This document shows positions 1 through 8,099 of a stretch of 64,000 bases of DNA, one piece after another. A model generated the notes under the pieces. It saw nothing but the letters and a program-made list of their open reading frames with translations. It made no database searches and was not told where the DNA came from. This DNA comes from Paraburkholderia ultramafica. Its GTDB lineage: Bacteria > Pseudomonadota > Gammaproteobacteria > Burkholderiales > Burkholderiaceae. A program made the translations under genes and the position numbers. Location of the stretch: NCBI RefSeq assembly GCF_902859915.1, contig NZ_CADIKK010000033.1, positions 1 to 64,000 of the forward strand, read 5' to 3'. Numbering within the stretch: the first letter of the stretch is position 1; each line of letters starts with the position of its first letter.

Positions 1-348
1 AAGATCTGCATGATCTTCCACCTTGGGCACTTTGATGCCGTCGGCCCGTGAGGGTCCACCTTCCTTCTTCGCTTCCACCGCTCACGGGTGGGAGGCGTTC
101 ATATCATTCTTATTTAGATCTTTCGTTTGCAAACGTACAAACCTTTGTTCTCGTCAAACGTGTTCGCATCCAAAACGAAACAACGGAAAGAAGCTTGAAA
201 GACGTTGGGTTTTGAACTAGCGTCTTTAGAACTGCCTAGCATCTCCGAAGTTTCGATGCGATATTTCCACTGACCGATTGTTCTGTACAAGAAACCACGG
301 GTACTAACGAAGGTACGTGCGGCCTGTTTTATCCCCTGGGAGATTAAC
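1..348. other. Intergenic/upstream region, no gene seen
   Basis: No convincing coding sequence. Short open frames here lack a ribosome binding site and any family motif. The right end forms the leader of the RiPP operon: GGGAG at 338-342 lies 6 bases before the ATG at 349. The promoter must lie here or further left, but I cannot place it with confidence. Confidence 0.5.
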
Positions 349-699
349 ATGGAAGAGAAGAATGTCCCGGTAGCCGTTGAAAAGCGGGTGCAAAACGCCT
401 TGAAGGCGACGATCGAGGCCAATTTGGAGCGAGAGCGCGAGCTAACTGCGAACGCCGGCAAGTGGGCGGGCGCAGCTTTCTTCTCCAATGGGGTTATCTT
501 CAGCAAGTCGGGCAACGGCACACCGTTCTCGAACGGTATTTTTTTCAGTAAGACCGGTGCGCAGACTGTCGACCCCGAGGATCTTGCGGCGATTCAAAAC
601 CTAGCGGCGTTTGATAAAGTCGCTTTTACCGAGTTCACGGAGCGCCTGCTGCGATTGAAGGAAGTCAAGGCGATCGGCGTCGGCAAGCGCGAGCGATGA
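349..699 (+). CDS. Putative RiPP precursor peptide with tandem FSN/FSK core
   Basis: A 116-residue peptide that is the likely substrate of the seven downstream enzymes. Residues 1-40 are helical, charged and leader-like. Residues 44-70 hold two near-identical blocks, FSNGVIFSK (45-53) and FSNGIFFSK (60-68), joined by a Gly/Asn/Thr linker. Residues 71-116 are again charged and helix-prone, so the presumptive core is internal, with a follower. Each block contains two aromatic-Ser-X triads (FSN, FSK), which match the aromatic-X-X motif that three-residue-cyclophane (triceptide) radical SAM enzymes cross-link. There is no Cys, which excludes lanthionine, sactionine and thiazole chemistry; all Arg lie outside the core. 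GGGAG precedes the ATG. The stop overlaps the next gene's start (ATGA), implying translational coupling. The precursor role is inferred from position, repeats and neighbours; I recognise no named precursor family. Confidence 0.75.
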   Translation: MEEKNVPVAVEKRVQNALKATIEANLERERELTANAGKWAGAAFFSNGVIFSKSGNGTPFSNGIFFSKTGAQTVDPEDLAAIQNLAAFDKVAFTEFTERLLRLKEVKAIGVGKRER

Positions 700-1733
700 G
701 CACTAACACGCCTTGGGACTGGATTCCCGATCAGCGCGCATGGTGTGAAGACGTCGCTCGAGGCGCCGAAGCTTGGAGCCCCGCCCCCGGTCTGTGCCTT
801 CCGGTCGATGAGTTTCGTAAAGGCATTCGCCGTGCGGCCGACGAGGGTTTAGATTGGATCCTCCACCCCTGCATGAGTCGGCTCACGCAGGCAACGCCCG
901 TGGAACCGGCGCGCGACTTGATTCTTGCAGCTTGGGTGGCGGGCCATACAGGTTGTCCCGGTGAGATCGAATTGACTTCGCCCGTGGAGTTGTGGTCTGC
1001 CGCCGGCGACAAAAAGATGCGGGCGGGCCGGTGCGCACTGCGCGCCCTTGGCGCCGCGATGGTCGAGCGTGGACCCACGCAGCTCGCGCTCGATTTGTGG
1101 TGTCGGAGTACTGGCGTCGTCACTGCGGGAAGCTGGGCTTCTCTGGACAATACATCTTTGTCGTCCCGACGACCGGAATTGACGCAGTCGATCCATCAGT
1201 TCCTTACGCTGATGTCGGCGCTAGCGCAAGCCACCCCGTCGCTATTGGCGTGGGTCTTGGCGGCCACCCGCGTACTGCGCCCGCTCGTGCCCATCGCCGG
1301 CTACGCACGCAGTTCGCATGACCCGGAGGTCCCCGGCCTGATTGAGGCAGACCTTAGTCGCGGACCGACGCAAACAATAGAACTGATCGCCCATGAAACC
1401 GCTCATCTGCATTTGCGCGCGGCGCAGGCCGCCGCTCCGCTGGTCGACCCACATCATCGCAGTACGTATCATTCTCCCCTTCGCCGCGAGCCGCGGCCGC
1501 TGATAGGAATTCTGCTGGCCTATCACGCGCTGGCATATATCTGCGCCGCCTTGCGGCAGGTAACGGCCGCCGCCATCCTCTCGCCCAAAACAGCGGCGCG
1601 CGCCCTCGACGATCTCGCGCGCCGCTGTGATGACGCACGAGCAACGATGGACAGAGCTCGGTGTCATCTGACGCCCGCCGGCGCACAATTCTTAGACCGC
1701 ACCCACAAGGTGGCCGACTTTGTCTTCATCTGA
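696..1733 (+). CDS. HExxH-motif protein, putative peptide beta-hydroxylase
   Basis: A 345-residue protein with HETAH at residues 233-237, followed about 25 residues later by a segment of the type SP.R..PRP..G.L..YHA (about 260-278). That arrangement is characteristic of the RiPP-associated HEXXH family, now described as aKG-HExxH-type peptide beta-hydroxylases, which use iron and 2-oxoglutarate to hydroxylate core residues. No signal peptide or membrane segment is evident, so it should act in the cytosol. The ATG overlaps the precursor stop codon, and the 3' end overlaps the radical SAM gene by 14 bases. The likely substrate is the precursor core, perhaps after cyclophane formation. A metalloprotease function is the alternative, but the family and context argue against it. 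Confidence 0.7.
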   Translation: MSTNTPWDWIPDQRAWCEDVARGAEAWSPAPGLCLPVDEFRKGIRRAADEGLDWILHPCMSRLTQATPVEPARDLILAAWVAGHTGCPGEIELTSPVELWSAAGDKKMRAGRCALRALGAAMVERGPTQLALDLWCRSTGVVTAGSWASLDNTSLSSRRPELTQSIHQFLTLMSALAQATPSLLAWVLAATRVLRPLVPIAGYARSSHDPEVPGLIEADLSRGPTQTIELIAHETAHLHLRAAQAAAPLVDPHHRSTYHSPLRREPRPLIGILLAYHALAYICAALRQVTAAAILSPKTAARALDDLARRCDDARATMDRARCHLTPAGAQFLDRTHKVADFVFI

Positions 1734-2955
1734 GCCGATCCGCTGGATTCGTACACGGCCTGTGCAGCAGGCCCGCGATCAGACACTTCCTCAAGGCTCA
1801 ATCGCCTTTGTGCTAAAGGTTATGTCGCGTTGCAACCTCAACTGCAGCTACTGCTATGTCTACAACAAGGGGGATAGCACGTGGCGCACGCGACCGGTGC
1901 TGATGAGCGACCTTGTCGTTGACACGGCGACCGAGCGGATTTCCGACTGGTGCCGGCGCAGTGGGCAGTCACGGGTGCGCGTCACTTTCCACGGTGGGGA
2001 GCCGCTCATGGCGGGGCGCGAGCGTTTGGACCGGTGGTGCAGGCGTATTCGGGCCAAGCTGGCAGGGATCGCCGACGTAGGTTTCAACGTGCAAACCAAC
2101 GGCACGCTGCTGGATGACCGCTGGGCCCGGCTCTTTCTCGAACACAACATCGCTGTCGGCGTGTCCATCGATGGACCCGCTGAAATTCATGACACGATGC
2201 GTGTCGACCATCGGGGACGAGGATCGCATGCGCGCGTGGTACGCGGAATTGAAATCCTTCGGACGCGGCAGGTGCCAGTGGGTGCGCTCGCCGTGCTGCA
2301 ATTCGGTGCGGACAGCGTGGCGATTCATCGTTACATCACATCGCTTGGCTTCCCAAATGTCAACTATCTGCTACCGGATTTCACCCACGATACGGTGGAC
2401 GAGGTGCATCGCCGCTTTGGCGCTACGCCCTGCGCCGACTACCTTATTCCCGTCTTTGACGAATGGTGGTTTCACGACACGATGGATGTGCGCATACCAC
2501 TCTTCTTGGCAGTTGCCCGCCTAGTGATGGGTGGCCGTTCGAACCTCGACATGGTCGGCAACGAGCCGTTCGGTTTCGTGTTCATCGAGCCCGACGGCGC
2601 GATAGAGGATCTTGACGCCCTGCGCGTATGCAGAGAAGGCATGGCCGGAACCGGGCTCAACGTATTTTCGAATGACGTATGGGACGTGGCGGCATTGTCA
2701 CCGTTGCATCGCGCCGCGATGTTCGATGGACTCGACACACCGCGCGGCTGCGCCGGCTGTCCAGAGGAACACACCTGTTCGGGAGGCTACCTGCCGCACC
2801 GCTGGTCACCGAGCAACGGCTTCGACAACCCTAGCGTCTGGTGCGCCGACTTGCTGAAACTGTTCACACACGTGCGCCGGCGCTTGGACGTGGACGTCGA
2901 CGAGACCGCGCTCCGACGGCGCGTGCTGACGGAGATGTTATGCACGGCGAGTTGA
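1720..2955 (+). CDS. FxsB-like radical SAM/SPASM peptide maturase
   Basis: A 411-residue enzyme predicted to install a C-C (cyclophane) crosslink in the precursor. The 4Fe-4S/SAM motif CxxxCxxC is C38-C42-C45, followed by a FHGGEPL segment near residue 90 and GVSIDGP near 147, both typical of the SPASM superfamily. The C-terminal end carries the auxiliary-cluster cysteines: CAGC, then CSGGYLPHRW and a FDNPSVWC motif, the form seen in FxsB-type three-residue-cyclophane maturases. The start is TTG at 1720, with AAGGTGG upstream, and overlaps the preceding stop; no earlier in-frame start is available. It is flanked on both sides by HExxH proteins, the arrangement known around FxsB. Family assignment is strong; the residues it modifies (FSN/FSK) are inferred. 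Confidence 0.85.
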   Translation: MSSSEPIRWIRTRPVQQARDQTLPQGSIAFVLKVMSRCNLNCSYCYVYNKGDSTWRTRPVLMSDLVVDTATERISDWCRRSGQSRVRVTFHGGEPLMAGRERLDRWCRRIRAKLAGIADVGFNVQTNGTLLDDRWARLFLEHNIAVGVSIDGPAEIHDTMRVDHRGRGSHARVVRGIEILRTRQVPVGALAVLQFGADSVAIHRYITSLGFPNVNYLLPDFTHDTVDEVHRRFGATPCADYLIPVFDEWWFHDTMDVRIPLFLAVARLVMGGRSNLDMVGNEPFGFVFIEPDGAIEDLDALRVCREGMAGTGLNVFSNDVWDVAALSPLHRAAMFDGLDTPRGCAGCPEEHTCSGGYLPHRWSPSNGFDNPSVWCADLLKLFTHVRRRLDVDVDETALRRRVLTEMLCTAS

Positions 2956-4031
2956 ATCCGGACTGTCTCGGCGACGCGCTGAGCTGGATCGGCGACACAG
3001 ATCTTGCCGAGCGTTTAGACGCAGCATTCACGGCTGAGTCCGAAGCGGCGCTGCGCGTGCGCATCTCACCCTCCGTCGCCGAACGGCTTGACTGCTTGAG
3101 CGGCGCTTGCCGGAATCGACTCGTTCGGGCACCGGAGATTACGCGGCAGACTCTGTTCGCCCCAACGTTGACGCCCAGTCAGATCGACGCCTTTGTTGAC
3201 AGCGCTGTGCAGGTCGAATCGGCCTTGATCGGCGTCGGCCTTCAGCCCACGGCGGCTCGCTGGTCCGCACTGGGCGACGTGATGCTCGCCGACGACGGCA
3301 CGTTCCTCTGGTGGCCGCAAATCACGGGAGCCAATCCTATCTCACTGGATTTCGGCAGCCCGTGGGCCCAACGCATCGATCTGTCAGGTCGTCTGGAGTT
3401 CTGCACGGTGTCTCGGCCAGCGCTGACCGACGTAGAGGTGCATTTCATCCATGGTCGGCTGGTCGGCGCTATGGGTGAACTGCAACAGCTTTCGCCGGTA
3501 CTTCCGAAGTTCGTCTCACTGTGCACAAGGGTGCTGGTGCTGCAGATTGATCCGCTGAACGCGTACGTCGCTTCGGGGTCGAACGGCCGTTTCGTCGGCC
3601 GGTCTTTCATCGCCAATCCGCAGCGCGCGGAGGCGACGACCGACTGCCTAGCCGAAGCTGTCGTGCACGAGGCCATCCACGGGCTGATGTATTGTGAAAG
3701 CCTGCACCGGCCATGGGCATGCGGCGACGCGGCGGTCGAGGTGGCGCGCGTGGAGTCACCGTGGACCGGTCGTGCCTTGCCGATTCGGCCCTTCTTGGAA
3801 GCGGCATGCGTCTGGTTCGGTCTAGTGCACTTATGGGCGCTTGCGCTGCGCAGTGAGCGCTTCGAACGCAAGGCGGCGCATATGCGACTGATGCGAAGCG
3901 TGCGTGGCTTTTGTCGCGGCTCGCTGGTTGACCGGGCGCGGCCGTGGTGGCACGAAATCCGCCCCGATGTACTGACTGCCGTCGATTGCTTGCAGGCGCG
4001 CGTTGTCGAAGCTTTAGGAGACGCCACGTGA
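2940..4031 (+). CDS. Second HExxH-motif protein
   Basis: A 363-residue protein with HEAIH at residues 243-247 and a downstream SPWTGR.LP.RPF segment (about 273-285) followed by a hydrophobic FGLVHLW stretch, again the signature of the RiPP-linked HEXXH family. It differs clearly from the HExxH protein encoded at 696, so this is an old duplication or a functional pair rather than a recent copy. The start is ATG at 2940 with GGAG 5 bases upstream, inside the end of the radical SAM gene; the longer open frame upstream lies wholly within that gene and is unlikely to be used. Probable role: hydroxylation of a second core position, or a partner subunit of the first HExxH protein (inference). Confidence 0.7.
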   Translation: MHGELNPDCLGDALSWIGDTDLAERLDAAFTAESEAALRVRISPSVAERLDCLSGACRNRLVRAPEITRQTLFAPTLTPSQIDAFVDSAVQVESALIGVGLQPTAARWSALGDVMLADDGTFLWWPQITGANPISLDFGSPWAQRIDLSGRLEFCTVSRPALTDVEVHFIHGRLVGAMGELQQLSPVLPKFVSLCTRVLVLQIDPLNAYVASGSNGRFVGRSFIANPQRAEATTDCLAEAVVHEAIHGLMYCESLHRPWACGDAAVEVARVESPWTGRALPIRPFLEAACVWFGLVHLWALALRSERFERKAAHMRLMRSVRGFCRGSLVDRARPWWHEIRPDVLTAVDCLQARVVEALGDAT

Positions 4032-5923
4032 ACGGCGTCGCGCTGGTCGCCATGCCATGGGCGGCACCGGAAACACCGAGCATCCAAATCGGGCTGCTTA
4101 CCGCGGTCCTGACAAAGGCCGAGGTGCCCGTCACTGCTCATAGCCTACATCTCGAAGCGGCCAGCTTCTTCGTAGAACGCGGCGTGGCGCTGGAATGTGT
4201 CGAGGCGGTCGCGCACCAGTGGTGGTGTGTAGGGCTCGGTGAATGGATCTTCGCGCCCACTGGCTCTGACCGGGCATGCGACGATGCCGAGTATCTGCGC
4301 TATCTCGCGCAGCAACGAGTGCCAGACGAGATCGTCGATGCGGCGCTGCGAATGCGGCAACTCGTGCCAAAGTTCCTGAGGCAGTCTGCAGACGACATTC
4401 TGATGCATGCGCCGCGAGTGGTCGGGTTCACCACGACTTTCGCGCAGACTCTTCCCTCCCTGGCGCTCGCGGCCCACCTCAAAACCGTTCGTCCCGAGGT
4501 TACGGTAGTGCTCGGCGGCGCCAACTGCGACGGCGCACTTGGCCAGGCGCTACTGAACACCTACGAGATCGTTGATTTCGTCATCCAGGGTCGAGCCGAA
4601 GCCTTGCTGCCGCGCCTGTGCCGCGCGGTGCTGGTCAACCGACCGCCGGCTGTCGAACCTGGGTTGCTGAGCCGCGAGATGACGAGCACATCGGTGCAAA
4701 CCCCGCACGCCGTTGCAGACTGGTTCCAGCCCATTTATGACGAGTACTACGACCGACTTGACCGCTCGCCTCTGCGCGATGCGCTTCTGCCGCGCACACG
4801 GCTCGTCCTCGAGACGGCTCGCGGCTGCTGGTGGGGAGAGCGGCACCATTGCACTTTTTGCGGACTGAACGGAACGTCGATGACTTTCAAGGCGGCCCCT
4901 GCAGACCAGGTGCTGGCCGACATCACGGCCCTCGCCGCACGCTATCGGCGCACCGAATTTGATGTCGTCGACAACATCCTCGACCCGGCTTTTTTTAGTA
5001 ATGTGTTGCCCGAACTGGCTCGTCGCCGCAACGAATTCGACTATCGATTCTTTTGGGAGGTCAAGGCTAACCTGTCGCCAGAGCAAATACGCCTGCTGCG
5101 CGACGCCGGCGTTCAGCGGATCCAGCCCGGCATCGAAAGCCTGAGCACGCGCATTCTGCGCCTCATGCGCAAGGGAATCACTGCATTGGAGAACGTCAAG
5201 CTGCTCGTGTTCGCGGCCGCCGACGATCTGATGGTGACGTGGAACATTATCTACGGCATTCCGGGGGAGACTGAGGATGACTATCTCGCCATGGCCGAAA
5301 TGATTCCGTCTCTCATTCATCTGAAGCCGCCCGGTCTCGTGCGACTGCAGGTGCAGCGCTTTAGCCCGTACTTCGACAATCCGCCGGCGCACGGGCTGCG
5401 CCTTCTCGGCCCGGCTCCCTACTACAGACATTTACATGCCGTAGACGAGGCACGTCTGTGCGAATTGGCTTACGCCTTCGAGCACGAGTACATAAGCGGA
5501 TACGATCCCGAACGCGCCGTCGCTCCCTTACGTCGTGCCCTCGAACAGTGGGACCGGTCGTGGTCACCCGGCAAGCATCATTCACTGCGCTATGAGCGCG
5601 GGCCGGGCTATCTTCGACTGCGCGAACGGCGCCTTGGGTTTCGCTCGCGCGACATTTTGCTGGATCGCCTCGAGGCCGAACTCTATCTTTCTTGCCGTAC
5701 TGTAACGACGCCCGCTGCGGCGGCGGCGGTCGTCAAGCGAGTGTGCGATATTCAGCTGGGAGTTGATGAAGTGCGCGCCTTCTTCGCCGAGCTGAGCGAG
5801 GGGCGGCTGCTCTTGCGCGAGGGCGATCGTTACCTCGCGCTCGCGTTGCCGATGAACCCCGACGCAGCTCCTCCTCCGATCTCCGCGCCGAAATGGAAGG
5901 TGTCATGCGCACCCGCACACTAA
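4028..5923 (+). CDS. B12-binding radical SAM RiPP maturase (C-methyltransferase type)
   Basis: A 631-residue protein of the RiPP maturation radical SAM protein 1 family (rSAM_ocin_1 / TIGR03975-like). The N-terminus (VALVAMPWAAP.TPSIQIGLL) and a cobalamin-type domain with VVLGGANCDG and VIQGRAEALLP lead into a radical SAM core with C267, C275 and C278 in CWWGERHHCTFCGLNG, the hallmark spacing of this family. Characterised relatives methylate unactivated carbons of peptide cores using methylcobalamin and SAM. The GTG start at 4028 overlaps the previous TGA; a longer in-frame start at 3944 would lie deep in the upstream gene. It is expected to methylate Val49, Ile50 or Ile64 or other core positions, but the target is unknown. 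Confidence 0.85.
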   Translation: MNGVALVAMPWAAPETPSIQIGLLTAVLTKAEVPVTAHSLHLEAASFFVERGVALECVEAVAHQWWCVGLGEWIFAPTGSDRACDDAEYLRYLAQQRVPDEIVDAALRMRQLVPKFLRQSADDILMHAPRVVGFTTTFAQTLPSLALAAHLKTVRPEVTVVLGGANCDGALGQALLNTYEIVDFVIQGRAEALLPRLCRAVLVNRPPAVEPGLLSREMTSTSVQTPHAVADWFQPIYDEYYDRLDRSPLRDALLPRTRLVLETARGCWWGERHHCTFCGLNGTSMTFKAAPADQVLADITALAARYRRTEFDVVDNILDPAFFSNVLPELARRRNEFDYRFFWEVKANLSPEQIRLLRDAGVQRIQPGIESLSTRILRLMRKGITALENVKLLVFAAADDLMVTWNIIYGIPGETEDDYLAMAEMIPSLIHLKPPGLVRLQVQRFSPYFDNPPAHGLRLLGPAPYYRHLHAVDEARLCELAYAFEHEYISGYDPERAVAPLRRALEQWDRSWSPGKHHSLRYERGPGYLRLRERRLGFRSRDILLDRLEAELYLSCRTVTTPAAAAAVVKRVCDIQLGVDEVRAFFAELSEGRLLLREGDRYLALALPMNPDAAPPPISAPKWKVSCAPAH

Positions 5924-6882
5924 TCCTACCGCGTGCGGTGTCGGAGCATGCCCAGCCCTTGGCGGCACTAGCGCGCCGATGCTATCCCGACATGGCAATC
6001 GCCGTGGAGGACGATGCCGCGAACTGGCTCGTGCACGTCACACCAGCGGGAGAACTGACTCGAGCGCGCGACCGCGGAATCGCTGCGGCGCTGGCGATGA
6101 CTGGAATTGGTTTCGATGACATGATGACCTGGCACCGCACGGCGGCCGTCGGGCCAGTTGTCTGGCTCGAATCGATGTACCACTCGTGGGCGCTATTGGC
6201 GTGGTCGCACAGCTTGCGCGACCACGCGGATGCCCGGCCTTGGTTGGTGCACGTCGCGCCGAACGACGACTTGGGGGTGCCAGCGGTGCTCGGGTGTAAT
6301 GCGCCCGGATCGCTTCTGGCGATCATGGAGGATTTGACGATCGAACTAGGCAACCCACGCAGCGTCGGCCGCGCGATCGAACACGGCTTAATAGGCGTGG
6401 GTTCCTATATCGTCCCTTGGCTACATGCGCAGCCCGCTGACGTGGTGCATCTGGTCCCTGACGCTTTAGCTCCGGCCCAGAACGTCTGTCGTTTCTGCAT
6501 CGAATCCGAAGCGCCCAATGAGCCATCGCGACTCGTGATGAGCAAACGCGTCGACGGTGCTTGCAGCTATCAGCGAACGGACGATCCAGCCGCACTAGCC
6601 TGCGGCTGGACCGCCGGGCAGCCCGTTCTGCTCGACATTGACCTCGCATATTTTGCCCTTATGCGAAACGGACAGCGGAAAGCACCCGCGCAACCCTGCC
6701 TGATCAGCCAGTTGGTCGACGGTTTGCGCCCGCTCGTGCCGTGGATCGCGACCGTGACCATCGCTTATGCCCCGGGAAGCTGCCCCGCCGAGCGATGGGC
6801 GCCACTGGCCGCTCAACTGCGCGAGGCGCTTACGGACGTGCTTGGTTCTGACTTCGACGCATCAGAGACCCCAACCTCGTGA
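5905..6882 (+). CDS. UPF0489/peptide-arginase-like protein with altered metal motifs
   Basis: A 325-residue protein. Two segments resemble the UPF0489 family, which includes RiPP peptide arginases that convert Arg to ornithine: LVHVAPNDDLGVP, where the family usually has a DxHxD-type metal motif, and LLDIDLAYF, where it has LDIDLDYF. The N-terminal segment MYHSWALLAW could hold the first histidine. In this copy the first Asp and the His of the DxHxD motif appear replaced by Ala and Asn, and the third Asp of the DxDxD motif by Ala, so arginase activity may be lost or the ligands differ. A CRFC pair lies about two thirds along. GGAAGG precedes the ATG at 5905, which lies inside the upstream gene. 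The family call is tentative; a peptide-binding or scaffold role is possible. Confidence 0.4.
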   Translation: MRTRTLILPRAVSEHAQPLAALARRCYPDMAIAVEDDAANWLVHVTPAGELTRARDRGIAAALAMTGIGFDDMMTWHRTAAVGPVVWLESMYHSWALLAWSHSLRDHADARPWLVHVAPNDDLGVPAVLGCNAPGSLLAIMEDLTIELGNPRSVGRAIEHGLIGVGSYIVPWLHAQPADVVHLVPDALAPAQNVCRFCIESEAPNEPSRLVMSKRVDGACSYQRTDDPAALACGWTAGQPVLLDIDLAYFALMRNGQRKAPAQPCLISQLVDGLRPLVPWIATVTIAYAPGSCPAERWAPLAAQLREALTDVLGSDFDASETPTS

Positions 6883-6890
6883 GGCGCAAC

Positions 6891-8099
6891 ATGACACACA
6901 AACGCTTCACGGCCGGCACCCATCGGGCGAGCACACCCACAGAGACGCTAGCGCGCATCGCGCCGCTTATGGCGCCGCTCGGCATCACTCGCGTCGCGGA
7001 CCTCACCGGTCTTGATCGCATCGGCATCCCAGTGATGGCCGCTTACCGACCGGACGCGCGGTCGGTTGTGGTATCGCTTGGCAAAGGCACCACCGCTGCG
7101 GCGGCGCGCGCCTCTGCGGTCATGGAGTCGATCGAGCTGTGGCATGCCGAGCATTCGGTGCTCGAACGTCACTGGGGCGCCGCCGATGAACTAGGGGCGC
7201 ATCGTCGCCTGGTCGACTGGCGACGACTTGCGACGAACGGCGCCGGCTTTACTGCCGAGACGCCGACCGCGTGGGTAGACGCGACGTCGATGCTTGACAA
7301 CGAGCCTATCCTTGTGCCGTTCGAGAGCGTTCACACCGATGGCACCGTACCGGAGCCTCCTGGCAGCGGCTGGTTCTTATGTACCTCTAACGGCCTGGCG
7401 TCCGGCAATCACATTGCCGAAGCTCAGATCCATGGGTTTTGCGAACTCATCGAACGAGACGCAGTCACCCTGTGGCGGGCCAAGAATGAGCCAGCCTCCA
7501 CCGTGATCTTTCCGCAGACGGTCACTCACCCGGGTTGTCGCGCGCTGATCGAACACTTCGAGGCCGCAGGCATTTTCGTGCTGCTACACGATGCGACCAC
7601 CGACATCGGCATCCCCGTTGTGATATGCACCGCGTTCGACGAGCTAACCGAGCCTGCGTTGCAGATGGGCATGGGCTGCCATCCGAGCCGGGACGTTGCG
7701 GCCTCGCGCGCGCTCACGGAAGCTGCGCAGAGCCGCCTGACGCTAATCAGCGGCGCGCGCGATGACCTATTCCGCGAGAAGTACGTCTCGCCACGCCGAA
7801 CCGATCTGCTTCGGCAATTCAAAGCCTGGGCGGGCGATCATCAAGGGCGCGGTCACGCACTTTCCTTCGACCGCTTGCCCGACCTCGCCACCGATTCACT
7901 AGAGGGAGACCGCGATCTCGTAGTGGCGCGGCTACAAGCGCGAGGTTTGCATCCCTGTTGGGTCGATCTCGGACAGCCCGAGATGGGCGTCGCCGTCGGG
8001 CGCGCCGTGGTGCCGGGGCTCGAGCCTCCGAGCGAAGTGGCACACTATAATCCAGGCGCGCGCGCTCGCGCTGCACTGGCGCAACGGTGTGCGGAATGA
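6891..8099 (+). CDS. ycaO: YcaO-domain cyclodehydratase/thioamidase
   Basis: A 402-residue YcaO-superfamily enzyme that activates backbone amides with ATP. It carries the expected ATP/Mg motifs in order: S.GKGTT...A..SAVMESIELWHAE, then ELIERDAVTLWRAKNEP, then LTEAAQSRLTLISGARDD. The C-terminus ends without a proline-rich PxPxP tail, as in TfuA-coupled YcaO proteins. The immediately following overlapping tfuA gene points to thioamidation rather than azoline formation, which fits the absence of Cys in the precursor. The ATG at 6891 has GAGG 6 bases upstream; a GTG at 6879 overlapping the previous stop is the alternative start. Core Gly residues are plausible thioamide sites (inference from thioglycine in methyl-coenzyme M reductase). 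Confidence 0.9.
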   Translation: MTHKRFTAGTHRASTPTETLARIAPLMAPLGITRVADLTGLDRIGIPVMAAYRPDARSVVVSLGKGTTAAAARASAVMESIELWHAEHSVLERHWGAADELGAHRRLVDWRRLATNGAGFTAETPTAWVDATSMLDNEPILVPFESVHTDGTVPEPPGSGWFLCTSNGLASGNHIAEAQIHGFCELIERDAVTLWRAKNEPASTVIFPQTVTHPGCRALIEHFEAAGIFVLLHDATTDIGIPVVICTAFDELTEPALQMGMGCHPSRDVAASRALTEAAQSRLTLISGARDDLFREKYVSPRRTDLLRQFKAWAGDHQGRGHALSFDRLPDLATDSLEGDRDLVVARLQARGLHPCWVDLGQPEMGVAVGRAVVPGLEPPSEVAHYNPGARARAALAQRCAE

